64,000 bases of DNA from Owenia fusiformis (taxonomy: Eukaryota > Annelida > Polychaeta > Sabellida > Oweniidae): NCBI GenBank assembly GCA_903813345.2, contig CAIIXF020000012.1, positions 7,339,615-7,403,614 of the forward strand. Reading direction: 5' to 3'. The notes under the pieces are model-generated. The model made no database searches. It was not told the DNA's origin and saw nothing but the letters and a program-made list of their open reading frames with translations. Within the stretch, counting starts at the first letter, position 1; each line of letters opens with the position of its first letter. Below, in pieces: positions 35,901 to 50,900 of the stretch. A program made the position numbers and the translations under genes.

Positions 35901-38900
35901 CCACTGATGCCTGAAATAGTGTTCCACTTGGGAGCAATGAACTTTAAATGAGGTTCATTTTACATTAAAAAAAATATGGAGGTGTTCCACTTACAGAGGT
36001 GTTCCACTTATCTACTTAATAGGTTTTGCTGTACATTCAAACATGACCGTGCTCTAATTGAATTTCTCAACCAATCAGATTGCAGAATACTCCATACATG
36101 CACAACTGTGCTCTATTCAATCATCAGGGTATCTATATATTGTGACGTCGCACCTATGAATGGCCAAAATAACAGCAAGTTTGGTTATTTTATAGATCCC
36201 ATTCCGAATTATCTGAACAATGTTTTCATTTTTATGTTTGAATCAGAATGAAGAAATGATAGGCCATTCAATATGGTGAAATTCTACACTCGTTAGGTAG
36301 AATGCCAGTACAAATGCACTCATCTTCGGTTAGTGCTTTCTACGACATTCTGTCCAACTCGTGCTGAATTTCACCATATTGAATGACCTATCATTATCTA
36401 TTCCTAACTATAGTACTTCTAGTATTCTTTCAACGATTATTAATCATGAAAAGTAACTTATTTATAGGTATTTTCTTCATAAAAGCTCTTTCCTAAATCA
36501 TTGTATGACTCTTTACTGGCATTCTTAGTACTATAGCACTTAGCAATAGATTTACATTATCCTTAATTCTATACATTTATTGCCCTGCATTGATTTATCT
36601 TAGGAACAATTCCTCTTTCTTTGTTCTAATTATTAAGCAAAGGTTCCAATATATAAGGGTTATGTACTGGGAGGTTTTGGATATGGGGTTTATCCAGAGG
36701 GTCCCTCAGGTAGATATGCATATTTCATGAGGGATAAACCCAATAGCCAAACCGACCGTACATAACTGCTTTATCCTATACCAAGTAGAGTTTTCAGGGG
36801 CATATGGCCATTTCAATAGTAAAAAAAATAAACAAATCATTCATATGCAAAGTCATTTTATTGCATTTCCACTACTTACCGGAAGCGGGAAGATATACAC
36901 CGAAGCGGGAAGATATGCACTGAAGCGGGAGATATGGAGGTTCTGGATATGGAAACCTCAAAATCAGGATACGGGATATATCTTACAAACTTATCTCCCT
37001 AAAACTCAATTGGCATAGGATAAATATGCCTTATACATGTACTTGATTGGATATAACTAGTTCTTGTTGTTAAGCTATTGTAATGAGTATTAACAACGAA
37101 AACCCATACCTGAGCCGAGAACCGTATATGCCTATAGCCAGCTTTCGCCAATGGGGGAGGGGGGAGGGTCAGTTAAAATTCCAGGGTGGTTCAAATTTGA
37201 CAATTTTAGCCCAAATCACTTAAAAAGCACTCAAAAATGTTGAAAAACTGCATAACATTTTGAAAGAATTTTTGGTCAAATCTGTCCTGGCTCTGTCCGG
37301 CAGCTCATGGTCTCCTCCTTCATAATAATATAGCCATACATCACACCCGTACTTGCTTAGGGTCTTTCTACATGGCCATTTAGTGTTTTTTCAATTTCGG
37401 AGAGTATGAATAACCATTAGCAAAGTAAATGAACAATTTGAGTTATTACAAACAACTTGAGTTATTAGAAAAAGAGAAAGTAAATATTGACTAACCTGTT
37501 CATCTTGCCATGGTTTATTTTCAGCATATCTCCTTGGTATTATCCCATATATGTGAACATGAAATATGATATTTATCCACTATATGTATGTTATCTTGTT
37601 TCCAATGCATCTTATCTCAAATAGATATTAGTTCACTTCTTATTTCCTCGAAGCTAAATCTTAATTTATCCTCTGAAAATGATTTCAGCATCCTACATAG
37701 CTGTATTCTTTTAAGCATGAGATATATCTCATATCCACCGAGCTCTGGTCTATAGTTGATATGCTATCATATCCAAGCATTCACTTCATGTATGCCTGCA
37801 CATATACCACGATATCTGTAAAATGATTTTTATGATTTCCAAATTGTTTTCATTCCTACTTGGACAAAAGATATAGATCGGCTAGTTGATTAACGATCCC
37901 ATTAATTATGTGTCTGGTGTATCTGGACTCAATTAATGATTAATGCCATCACTTTTATGAATAATAAATACCTTTTCAATGCTCCAATTGTACTAATCCT
38001 GAACCTTATGGCCAGACATTCTTGCTTCTTATAACTTGTCTGATAAAAATTACTCAGTGCTGTGTCCAGTTTATTATACAAGCCAAAGTCATTTTGATTT
38101 TGATTTTGTCAAGCTTGTGATTTAAAGCAGTCTTTTAATAAATAAGCTCAAATCTGAGCAGTCTTCCCACAGTTTGTATTCAGCTTTATCCTGTGTCTTG
38201 TCCTCAAATCAAATAGATGCTACTAGAGATACTGCATTTTGATTGAATCTGCTCTATATTCTATGACAATATCAGCTGAGGGGTCATGTTTAGAAATCAT
38301 ATCAAATGCCACGAGTAGAATTCAGTGGAAAGAGAGAAACACAAGCCATTTTGATTTTTATCAAACTTAGAGCCGAAGTCATTTTGATTTTGATTTTGTC
38401 AAGCTTGTGACTTAAAGTCTTGTAAATAAGCTCAAAGCAGTCTTCCCGCAGCTCTGCCCTGTTTTTGTCCTTAAACCAAATAGATGCTACTAGAGATACT
38501 GTACTTTGATTGAATCTGCTCTATATTCTATGACAATATCAGATGAGGGGTCATGTTTAGAAATCTTCAAATGCCACAAGTGGAAATCAGCGGAAAGAAA
38601 GATTAGTTATTCTTATCCTTTTTTAGTGAAATTGGACATTCACAATGAACTATCCTCATAATTTAAGCAACAAAATTAAAAAAAACAAAAAAAAACAGCA
38701 ACTTCCAGAAAATTCAAGTCTAAATGTTAAAAATAGGTATTGGGACACCTTTTTATTCCAGAAGTTATTTATTTAGTATTAGCAGGATGACCTAGCTACA
38801 AATATTGAAACAAATCTAAAATCTAATGATTTTAAGAAAATTCCAGTGCAGTGTAAATGTTTCATGCAAAGGTAAGATATAGAGATATGGATATATTTTC

Positions 38901-41900
38901 ATTCCCTGCAAACATATAGGAGTATTGGATAACACTTGGGGTCAGGCTTACATAAATATTGATCACTTTGGGCATTATAGATATAATGCACTATACAGTG
39001 TACTTCTTATGAACAAAGGGCACTTAAGATTGACCAGAAATGTGAGAAAGATTTAGATCAATATGAGAAAATGGATGATTCACAAAATAAAACAGTAATA
39101 TTCCAAAAATTGAAGAAATAGGGTGTTGTGCCCTGTATAGATTGTATACCCCTGTATAGATAGTACAGCTCTGTATATGCCACACTACTGAAAATCTGTA
39201 TTTAACACTGCCAAAGGGTTTCATAAAAATGAGCTAAAAATTTGCCAAATATCCCAGATGCGAGTAGAAATGATCTTGATTTACGTCAAACTGATGTCAT
39301 ATTTTGAATCTTCATGTAAAATTACATTTAGAAATGTGGTTTTGAAAAGAGTTTATCAACTTTGAAAATTTAATTTTCTTTGAAAGTGTGACTTCTAGGT
39401 CGGGGAGATTCCCCATAGACCCCATGTTGTAAAACCACAAAAAGTGAAATATCTTTTCTTGTGTTGGGCAAATAATGTTTTCTTTTACTGGACATATTTT
39501 AATTGGTATAACTATCATAACTATACATAATGGTAATATGAAAAGTGAACCATTAAAACTGATGCATATTCAAGTTTAAGGGGATTTTGTAATACCCTGC
39601 CATGTTAATTCCCCTGAATCAGCCACCTGGTGGCGAAAAAATTAGACCAGTTAGGCAAGGGTTTCATAAAAATGAGCTAAAAATTTGCCAAATTGGGGAA
39701 AATGAGACCAGTTGGGTAAGGATTAAATGCCTTATTCCAAGAGAATAAATCAAGCTCTCTCTCTCAGATATCTATTCCACTTTATTTCACAATTCAAAAT
39801 GCGACCCATGACATTTCTCATCTGCGCTGAATTAACTAGCTATCAATTGGATTTTTCCTGTGTGTCTCACTGCATTTTTTCTTAATTAGTATCAAAGGGC
39901 TCACAGAGTCTATTGATTTTCCCAGTTTTCCTTGTGTTTTATGGGATATAACATGGGTCAGTAAACAGGCTTATGTTTGTTAAGGTTACATGTGTGCAAA
40001 TAATAAATATATACTTAATATCATTTTTCAATTATGGTCCCATCACAAGCCCTTAAGTGACCCCCTCCTGTATACCTCAATAAAGAGGTGAAGTAGAACC
40101 ATATACCTCAATAAGGAGGTGAAGTAAAACCAGATATAATCCTTCAATTATTTCTATGAAATAACATGAAATGGCAAGAATTTAGAATACCACAACAAGG
40201 TATTTTTTCCTCACAATACTTCAAAGATATTGAAAAATCCAAATCTTCAATATTTCAGAAATCATCATCTCTACATTTTTGATTCCTCTCACAGCCGAAC
40301 TGTCTATTGATCTACTCATGCAGTATATCTAAATTAAATTATGATAAAATTGAGGCCCTCCAATATCTCCATAATATTAGACACCTACTTTTCACCATTT
40401 AATGCTTTATCTTCAACATGTGTTTTGATATGCCTTCTTTACACACTTTTCTTGCTAAAATGTGACTGAACTACGTAATTTCCCGTCATTTCTATTTTTG
40501 CATGGAAATTACACGCCTATGTATTTCTTACTTGCTGATTCCACTCTTTTCAACATTATTTACGATTTCATAATATGACCACTCACGATGATATTTCAGT
40601 ATCCAATATAATACTTATTTGACAATATGAGTACCATATCCAGAGTTTTCCTCTGAGTCAAAGGTCTTGTTATCCACAGTGTTTAGGGTCCTATAAATCA
40701 GTAATCAAAGTCACACCTGACGTAACATCGCAATCAATTTGATGTACTTTTGTCACATACGAGGACAGGCTGTGACATTTTTCTGAGGTCCCTTGTGATC
40801 GTAACTGCTTCATTTATAGAACACAGAGCCAATATGCTCCAGTAAGAATCTAATATTCCTCTTTGCACTTACAAGATTCCATGACGATCATGTTTTATTT
40901 TTGATGTTACTATGGCAACTGAAGGAAAAAACGAGAAATTGTTGATACAATCACGAAGAACAGACTCTAAATTATGTAGAAATGCAAAAACACGAAACAC
41001 TTCTTCCAATTTTTTTCGAGAAAATTGACAAAATCTAGTGATCAGGAAGTATCGTCTGCAAGGTTGAATACCCTCAGCTCTCACTCTACAGTTCTACAAC
41101 ATCAATACCAGAAGAAACAATATCCCTTCAGTCGTGTTTTGAAATAAAATACAGTAAAAATAGAAAGATTGAAGTGAAATGAAGAATATAGATCTTTAGT
41201 CTTTACTTCAAGCTGTATAGTAATAACGAAAAGTTTGACGTTTCATAAAAAATTCAGGGAGAACGTCTGGGATTAAATACGACCAGAGAGATATTTTAAG
41301 CCTGAGTAGAGGTCAATTTTGCAATATGACGAACACACTACAAGCTTATTACGATAACTTTCTCTTTTTGTATTGGATTCCTATTCCTAGCGTGGATTAT
41401 ACACTTCCCCCTGCAGTGTGCATTTTAATTGCCTGCTTTTGTTGAGAAAATTGATGACATTTACCCAATACTTTAAAATACAAAAGTTACAAAATTCCCT
41501 TAGGAAAAAAGTTTAGGGCATTACCCCTGGTTTACCCGAATGTAGCATTAACTTACCTTAATGTCGACCTTAATTCAAAATTACCCTCAATATTTGGGAA
41601 ATTAACCTAACTTTACTCATAACTAGATGTTGGGGAATTATAAGGGTCAGTTAAGGGCTAAATATGTGTGATCTTAATATACCTAAATAAACCCCAATTG
41701 ACCTTATTTTACCTTAATTAACCTCAGTTACCCTATTTTCTAGGTTACTTTATGCTATCTGTTTTTTTGTCTATAAATATCATTAATCTTAAAGAACTAT
41801 AGTCTACCAGTCAAATAATAAGTATCTATTGTATAAGATGACCTGTTAACTAACAAAACAGACACGTGGCCCCAAAAAAGCTCCTACAATGGCCACAACA

Positions 41901-44900
41901 ATATGTTAGCAATACATATGCCAAGATTGAAAATTTTAAAGATCTTACATGTAGAACCTAATTGTCATTGCAATTCCTTATTCAGTTTCCTGTTATCCTG
42001 GTTCTTGATAGCTACTACCTGTAATATAAGGCCATTGGCTTAACTGATAGAAGAGACATGTGAACCTAAAAATATCTGAAGGCCACCAAATCATTGATAT
42101 GTTATTGATAATGCCATGTTGAAATCTATTTACCCAACTATTGAAGTAGTGAACTATCCTTGTTCCATACCTGTCACCTAAAAATATTTAAAACATTTTA
42201 TTTTAAAATCTGGATAAATCAGGATATTTTGAAGATAAATCTGGATTTTTTCTAAAAAGTTGTGATATTATAAAGGAAATAGGGAAGAAAAGCAGGGTTA
42301 CAAATACTAGATCAGCAATTCTAAAAAGCCTGGAAAATCGTGATAACTATGAATAATTCAGGGTAACTAAAAATAAATTGGGATCAAATTTGGATATCAT
42401 GAAATAATTCGGGAGGAAATCAGAGTCAGAAATACTATAAATCAATAAACCTAAAATAATTTGGGATAAAAATCAGGATTGATTAGAATGATGAAGAGAA
42501 TATCAGAGGAAGAAATAGGGGTTTACAAAACAAAGTCAGGATGGTGAAGAAGAATCAGAAGAAATTCCTGGTATACAATAAATATTTGGGAGAAAATCTT
42601 GATGTGCAGAGTCTAGTTAAACTACACTCTGCCTAGTAGAGACCATATTACAGTTTAGTAGCTCCGCCCCCACGGCGGGTACCGGTGACAGTTTGTGTCA
42701 TAAATCACTTCTGATCTACGCGCTGACCTTTCTTCCACCAGTCAGCGAGATTGAAGAAACATGCCAAATGCATTCTAATTAAATATGCGCATGTCATTGG
42801 TCAATTCCGGGCTCAACGATGACATCAGAAGGAATGACCATATATAGAACGTCGGTCAAATTTGGCCGACAACCACTGATTGGCGCGGTGAGTTCACAGG
42901 TTTATTTTAGTTTGAAAGAGTGAAGACGAAGCTCGCTTTTAAGAATTGAAGTCAAACGAATGCAAAGGGTAGATGGCTTAGCATAAATCTGAAGGAAATA
43001 AACAATAATTTAGTAAGTATTAATTGGAACAAGGCTCATGCTTCCTTGTGATTTTGGTTAATGGGTCTTTAGTGTAAATTGATGGAATCATTAGGATGAA
43101 ATGTGTATCTTACAGGTACATCAATCTCTATTTATAATTCTAGATGAGAGTCCATGTTTTATTCTAAAAATTGTAGTAAGGTTGTCTCGGAAGAATCATA
43201 TAAAAATATAATGGAAATACTAGGGACAATTCATGTAGACTCAATGGTAAATTGAGGGAAAATTTTGATTAACTATAGGTCCCATATAAGGGAAATCCAA
43301 GAGACAATTCAGGTCGACTCAATGGGAAATTAAGGGAACATTGAAATAAACTAAGGTCCATGTCAAGGATAGATAAAAAGTAATTGATGTCATTAATCGA
43401 GATGTGTTTGATGAAGTTATGTACACATACTTTATATTTTAGACATCTTGCTCATAACAAATACCTGTAATATCAAAATAATAAATAGTCTATTATTATT
43501 TGAAATTTTGGTAGTATATTAGTAATTACTAGTACTTGTATTTTATTTCATTGTAAATTATGTATTTTGTTAATTTTGAGCCTGATGACTTACTCTTAAA
43601 TATGTATTCAATATATGGCTGAAATCAATGTGACCCTCATTTCTGATAATAATTTATCATGATCTACCCTTGACATGAACCTCGGTAAACATTAATTGAA
43701 CCTTAATTGTCCCTTAAGTCCACCTTAATTTGCCCTTAAGTGCACCTTAATTATCCCTTGAGTGCATGTATAATTTCCCTAAGTTTCCCTAATATTCCCA
43801 TTGATTCACACCAGCCAACCATAACTTCCCCTATCATTTGATATTACTTATAGAAAATGGGATTCACTGACTGCTTAGGTAATTTAATGTTTTCTACTTG
43901 AACCCCTTGTTAGGAATCCCTAATACCATCACACTAGATTTGTACTCCCTTGTCTGTTTTGAGGAACCTGTATTTCTTCCAATATATGTGCTAGGGGTCT
44001 AATATTTAAAGTAGTTAAAATTTGACTAGTTGGCACAATGTAAAAGAAAGCAGAAATTACAATTATTTGAAAATAATGAATTGCTTGACCTCTAAACATT
44101 CCCAATTTAAGCCCCTTGATAACTCTGGAGCCATTTCCAGAGTCGGGAATCTTTTTTCTTATTAAAGCTAGATCTCTAATATAACAAGTGAATTTTATTT
44201 GGCTTTTACCCTATCGAGAAATTAAAATATAATGACAATAAAATGATAGTTCTGTTTTTTAAGACATTTAAATATGGCCAATCTAGCAATTCACATTGAC
44301 AAGATAGTGTGATTCTCACTGGAGCTGTTTTAAGGGCCATGAATCTCTTCTGTTATTTAACCTAGATATCTAATATTACAAGTGAATTATATTTGGCTTT
44401 ATGGCTGGCAAGAAATAATCAGAGAAATGACGACTTCCTGATAGTTCTGTTTAATGAGAGGCCTTAACATGGCCAATCTATAGCCATTTGCTTTGAAAAC
44501 ATATTATAATGTGAATCTCTCAGGAGCTGTTTTGAAGGCAGTGTATCTCTTTTGTTATATAAGCTACATGTCTTACATTACAATTGAATTATATTTGGGT
44601 TTAGGGCTAGCAAGAATTGAAAATAAAAATGACAATGTCCCAAAAGTTCTGTTTTGAAAGACTTCTTAACATGGCCAATCAAGCCATTTACCTTGATATT
44701 ATAATGTCAATGTCTCAGGATCTGTTTTTAGGGCAGTTAAGCTAGATGTCTCGTATTATAACTGAATTATATTTGGCTTTCTTGGGAGAAAGAAATGAAA
44801 AAAGGACAACTACCCAATAGGTATGATTTGGTGAATCTCTAAGCATGGCTTTTTCGGTCATTTCCTCAATAAAATAATCATACTTATCTCATGGTAAATT

Positions 44901-47900
44901 ATGTATTTTGTTTATTTTAGCTAATTATTCTTAAATTTACTTCAGTCAACCATGATTTCACTTTTTTGAAACTGAATTCTGAAATTCCATCAGACTTAGG
45001 CCCCTATAGATAAAGTTTGATCTATTGTAAAAGGTAAATGATTTACCCTGAATTTACCCTCAAATTACCCTAAACTTTGAAGACCCCTTGTACCAAACTC
45101 ATAATTTAGCTATTGATTTTTCAGTAAATAATTCTAAAAATGATGGTTGTATTTTACATTTCATATTATTTATATAATAGAATTCACTGAATGCTTCATT
45201 TGCCTCAAGCAATTTAATGTTTTCTACTTGAACCGCTTTGGGGGAGTCACTGAAGTACCATTACACTAGATTTGTACTCCCTTGTGCTGATTTGAGGGAC
45301 CTATTTCTCATTCCATATATGCGGTGGGGGTTTCATATTTAAGGTTGTTAATATTCGACTAGTAGGCACAATGAAAATGAAAACATAAATTACAACTTTT
45401 TGAAAATTATGCATTGTTCGACCTCTAAACATTGCCAATCTAAGCCCCTTGATAACATACCTTGATTCTCTAAGCATGTCTTTTTGAGTCATTTTCCTTA
45501 AAAAAAGTAATTACTAGTACTTGTATTTTATTTCATTGGAAATTATGTATTTTGTTAATTTTAAGCCTGATGACTTACTCTTAGATATGTATTCAATATA
45601 TGGCTCAAATAAATGTGACCCTCATTTCTGATAATAATTTATCATGATCTACCCTTGACATGAACCTCGGTAAACATTAATTGAACCTTAATTGTCCCTT
45701 AAGTCCACCTTAATTTGCCCTTAAGTGCACCTTAATTATCCCTTGAGTGCATGTATAATTTCCCTAAGTTTCCCTAATATTCCCATTGATTCACACCAGC
45801 CAACCATAACTTCCCCTATCATTTGATATTACTTATAGAAAATGGGATTCACTGACTGCTTAGGTAATTTAATGTTTTCTACTTGAACCCCTTGTTAGGA
45901 ATCCCCAGAGGCGTAGCTAGCCCATTTTGCGAGTGTACGCCCGTATGATTTCCCGGTTTTATCAAAATTAACAAAACGATGGTTCCATAAAATAGGAAGA
46001 TCCCGGGTGTTCAGAAGATAGGGGACACACTAGTCAAACACTCTTAATTCAATGAAGGAAATATGTATTGTTTGATCATTTTGACATAGCTTTTTAAAGG
46101 GATTGAATTAACTGTATTACAGATAATATTCGGGAAACAAAATAGACAAATTCTATATAATCATGCCATCGGCGATCGAAGCCGTCTATCAAGGCGATTT
46201 TATTTTTTAGGCTACCTAAAACTGTATGTATGAGGCTCATTGTTTTAAGCTTTTGTGGTCATTCTCCATGAAATATTATTATTTTTTCTGTGTTTGTTTT
46301 TATCTAGCTCATAAGATGATTAACAATCTATAGAATAAATTCTATCTTTCTGTTTTTTGCATTTGCAAACATGTCAATAACAGTATCAATGTTTATATCC
46401 TGTTCCCTATGGATATGTATCATGGCCAAGGAAGAAGGTCTTGTCTCGTTCATTGTGGAACGCAAGTATGACTTAATGCGTTTCAAACTGCTAAAGCTTC
46501 GTTCAGCCACGCAAGTGGATACTGGCAATGTTAGCAGCTGGACCAAACACGTGTAGACATTGGGGTAAAGAGGCTGGGGGGTCTGTTGAATAGTCTCCTA
46601 TCGATTTCTATCTCTTGGTAAAATATTTATTTTTCATCACAATTAATCAGGTAAATTTTATTTTTCCTTAAAATTTGAGAGTACGCCTGGGCGTACTTGG
46701 CGTACACGTAGCTACGCCACTGATCCCTAATACCATCACACTAGATTTGTACTCCCTTGTACTGTTTTGAGGAACCTGTATTTCTTCCAATATTTGTGCT
46801 AGGGGTCTAATATTTAAAGTAGTTAAAATTTGACTAGTTGGCACAATGGAAATGAAAGCAGAAATTACAATTATTTGAAAATAATGAATTGCTTGACATC
46901 TAAACATTTCCAATTTAAGCCCCTTGATAACTCTGGAGCCATTTCCAGAGTCGGGAATCTTTTTTCTTATTAAAGCTAGATCTCTAATATAACAAGTGAA
47001 TTTTATTTGGCTTTTAGCCTATCGAGAAATTAAAATATAATGACAATAAAACGATAGTTCTGTTTTTAAGACATTTAAATATGGCCAATCTAGCAATTCA
47101 CATTGACAAGATAGTGTGATTCTCACTGGAGCTGTTCTCTTCTGTTATTTAACCTAGATATCTAATATTACAAGTGAATTATATTTGGCTTTATGGCTGG
47201 CAAGAAATAATCAGAGAAATGATAGTTCTGATAGTTCTGTTTTATGAGAGGCCTTAACATGGCCAATCTATAGCCATTTGCTTTGAAAACATATTATAAT
47301 GTGAATCTCTCAGGAGCTGTTTTGAAGGCAGTGTATCTCTTTTGTTATAAAAGCTACATATCTTATATAACAATTGAATTATATTTGGCTTTAGGGCTAG
47401 CAAGAATTGAAAATTAAAATGACAATGTCCCAAAAGTTCTGTTTTGAAAGACTTCTTAACATGGCCAATCAAGCCATTTACCTTGATATTATAATGTCAA
47501 TGTCTCAGGATCTGTTTTTAGGGCAGTTAAGCTAGATGTCTCGTATTATAAGCTACATGTCTTATATTACAATTGAATTATATTTGGCTTTAGGGCTAGC
47601 AAGAATTGAAAATAAAAATGACAATGTCCCAAAAGTTCTGTTTTGAAAGACTTCTTAACATGGCCAATCAAGCCATTTACCTTGATATTATAATGTCAAT
47701 GTCTCAGGATCTGTTTTTAGGGCAGTTAAGCTAGATGTCTCGTATTATAACTGAATTATATTTGGCTTTCTTGGGAGAAAGAAATGAAAAAAGGACAACT
47801 ACCCAATAGGTATGATTTGGTGAATCTCTAAGCATGGCTTTTTCGGTCATTTCCTTAATAAAATAATCATACTTATCTCATGGTAAATTATGTATTTTGT

Positions 47901-50900
47901 TTATTTTAGCTAATTATTCTTAAATTTACTTCAGTCAACCATGATTTCACCTTTTTGAAACTGAATTCTGAAATTCCATCAGACTTAGGCCCCTATAGAT
48001 AAAGTTTGATCTATGTAAAAGGTAAATGATTTACCCTGAATTTACCCTCAAATTACCCTAAACTTTGAAGACCCCTTGTACCAAACTCATAATGTAGCTA
48101 TTGATTTTTCAGTAAATAATTCTAAAAATGATGGTTGTATTTTACATTTCATATTATTTATATAATAGAATTCACTGAATGCTTCATTTGCCTCAAGCAA
48201 TTTAATGTTTTCTACTTGAACCGCTTTGGGGGAGTCACTGAAGTACCATTACACTAGATTTGTACTCCCTTGTGCTGATTTGAGGGACCTATTTCTCATT
48301 CCATATATGCGGTGGGGGTTTCATATTTAAGGTTGTTAATATTTGACTAGTAGGCACAATGCAAATGAAAACATAAATTACTACTTTTTGAAAATTATGC
48401 ATTTTTGACCTCTAAACATTGCTAATCTAAGCCCCTTGATAACATACCTTGATTCTCTCTGGAGCTATTTTGAGAGCCAGGAATCTATTTTTTATTAAAG
48501 CTAGATCTCTGCTATAACAAGTGAATTATATTTGGCTTTTAGGCTATAGAGAAATGAGAATAAATATGACAATTACCCGATAGTTCTGTTTTTTAAGACA
48601 TACTAATATGGCCAATCTAGGCATTGACATAGTCAAAATTGTTTGATTCTCTCTGGAGCTGTTTTGAGAGCCATGCATTTCTTCTGTTATTTAACCTAGA
48701 TATCTAATATTACAAGTGAATAATATTTGGCTTCATGGCTGGCAAGAAATAATCAGGGAAATTATGACTATGTGATAGTTCTGTTTTATAAGAGGCCTTA
48801 AAATTGCCAATCTAGCCATTTGGTTTTAAAACATAGTGTGATTCTCTCTGGGGCAATTTTGAAGCCCAGGTATCTCCTTTGTCTTTTAAGCTAGATGCCT
48901 AATATCACAGGTGAATAATATTTAGCTATAAGGTTAGCAAAAATTGAAAATAGAAATGACAACTACCTAATAGTTCTGCTTTATAAGACATCTTAACATG
49001 GCCAGTCTAGCCACTTACATTGAAATCATAATGTGAATCTCTCTTGAAGATACTATGATTCTATCTGGGGCTGTTTTGAGGGTCACATGTCTCTTATATT
49101 AGTTGAGCTGGATGTCTAATATAACAAGTGAATAATATTTGGCTTTTAGACTAACATGAAATGAAAATAAAAGTGACAACTACGTTATACTTATGATATG
49201 TAAGATGTATCAACATGGCCAATCTAGCCTTTTACATTATATAACATGCTGTAATCCTCCCTGGAGCTGTTTTGGAAGGCATATGTATAGTTTATTAGTG
49301 AAACTAGAGGTTTATTATTACAGCTCAGTTACATATGACTAGAAAACACATTGTCAACTACTAATAGGTATGATTTAGTGGACTCTAAGCATGTCTTTTT
49401 GAGTCATTTTCCTTAAAAAAGTAATTACTAGTACTTGTATTTTATTTCATTGGAAATTATGTATTTTGTTAATTTTAAGCCTGATGACTTACTCTTAAAT
49501 ATGTATTCAATATATGGCTCAAATCAATGTGACCCTCATTTCTGATAATAATTTATCATGATCTACCCTTGACATGAACCTCGGTAAACATTAATTGAAC
49601 CTTAATTGTCCCTTAAGTTCACCTTAATTTGCCCTTAAGTGCACCTTAATTATCCCTTGAGTGCATGTATAATTTCCCTAAGTTTCCCTAATATTCACAT
49701 TGATTCACACCAGGCAACCATAACTTCCCCTATCATTTAATATTACTTACAGGAAATGGGATTCACTGACTGCTTAGGTAATTTAATGTTTTCTACTTGA
49801 ACCCCTTGTTAGGAATCCCTAATACCATCACACTAGATTTGTACTCCCTTGTACTGTTTTGAGGGACCTGTATTTTGTTCAATATATGTGTAAGGGGTCT
49901 AATATTTAAGGTTGTTAATATTTGACTAGTAGGCACAATGGAAATGAAAACATAAATTACAACTTTTTGAAAATTGTGAATTGTTTGACCTCCAAACATT
50001 GCCAATCTAAGCCCCTTGATAACATACTCTGATTCTCTCTGGAGCTATTTCGAGAGCCAGTAATCTCTTTTTTTATTAAAGCTAGATCTCCAATATAACA
50101 AGTGAATTATATTTGCCTTTTAGGCTATAGAGAAATGAGAATACATATGACAATTACCCGATAGTTCTGTTTTTAAGACATTTTAATATGGCCAATCTAG
50201 ACATTGACATTGTCAAAATAGTTTGATTCTCTCTGGAGCTGTTTTGAGAGCCATGTATCTCTTCTGTTATTTAACCTAGCTATCTAATATTACAAGCGAA
50301 TTATATTTGGCTTCATGGCTGGCAAGAAAATAATCAGAAAAATTTGCCTATGTGATAGTTCTGTTTTATAAGAGGCCTTAAAATGGCCAATCTAGCCATT
50401 TTGTTTAAAAACATAGTAAGATTCTCTCTGGGGCAGTTTTGAAGCCCATGTATCTTTTAAGCTAGATGCCTAATATCACTGGTGAAATAGATTTTGCTTT
50501 AAGGTTAGCAAAATTGAAAATAGAATTGACAACTACCTAATAGTTCTGCTTTGTAAGACATCTTAACATGGCCAATCTAGCCACTTACATTGAAATCATA
50601 ATTTGAATCTCTCATGAGCGCTCCACTTTCATGAACATACTAATATTCTATCTGGATATTAGGTGAGATGGATGTCTAATATAACAAGTGAATAATATTT
50701 GGCTTTTAGACTAACATGAAATGAAAATAAAAGTGACAACTACCTGATACTTATGATATGTAAGATGTATCAACATGGCCAATCTAGCCTTTTACATTAT
50801 ATAACATGCTGTAATCCTCCCTGAAGTTGTTTTGGAAGGCATGTGTATGGTTTATTAGTGAGACTAGAGGTCTTTTATTACAGCTCAATAATATTTGACT

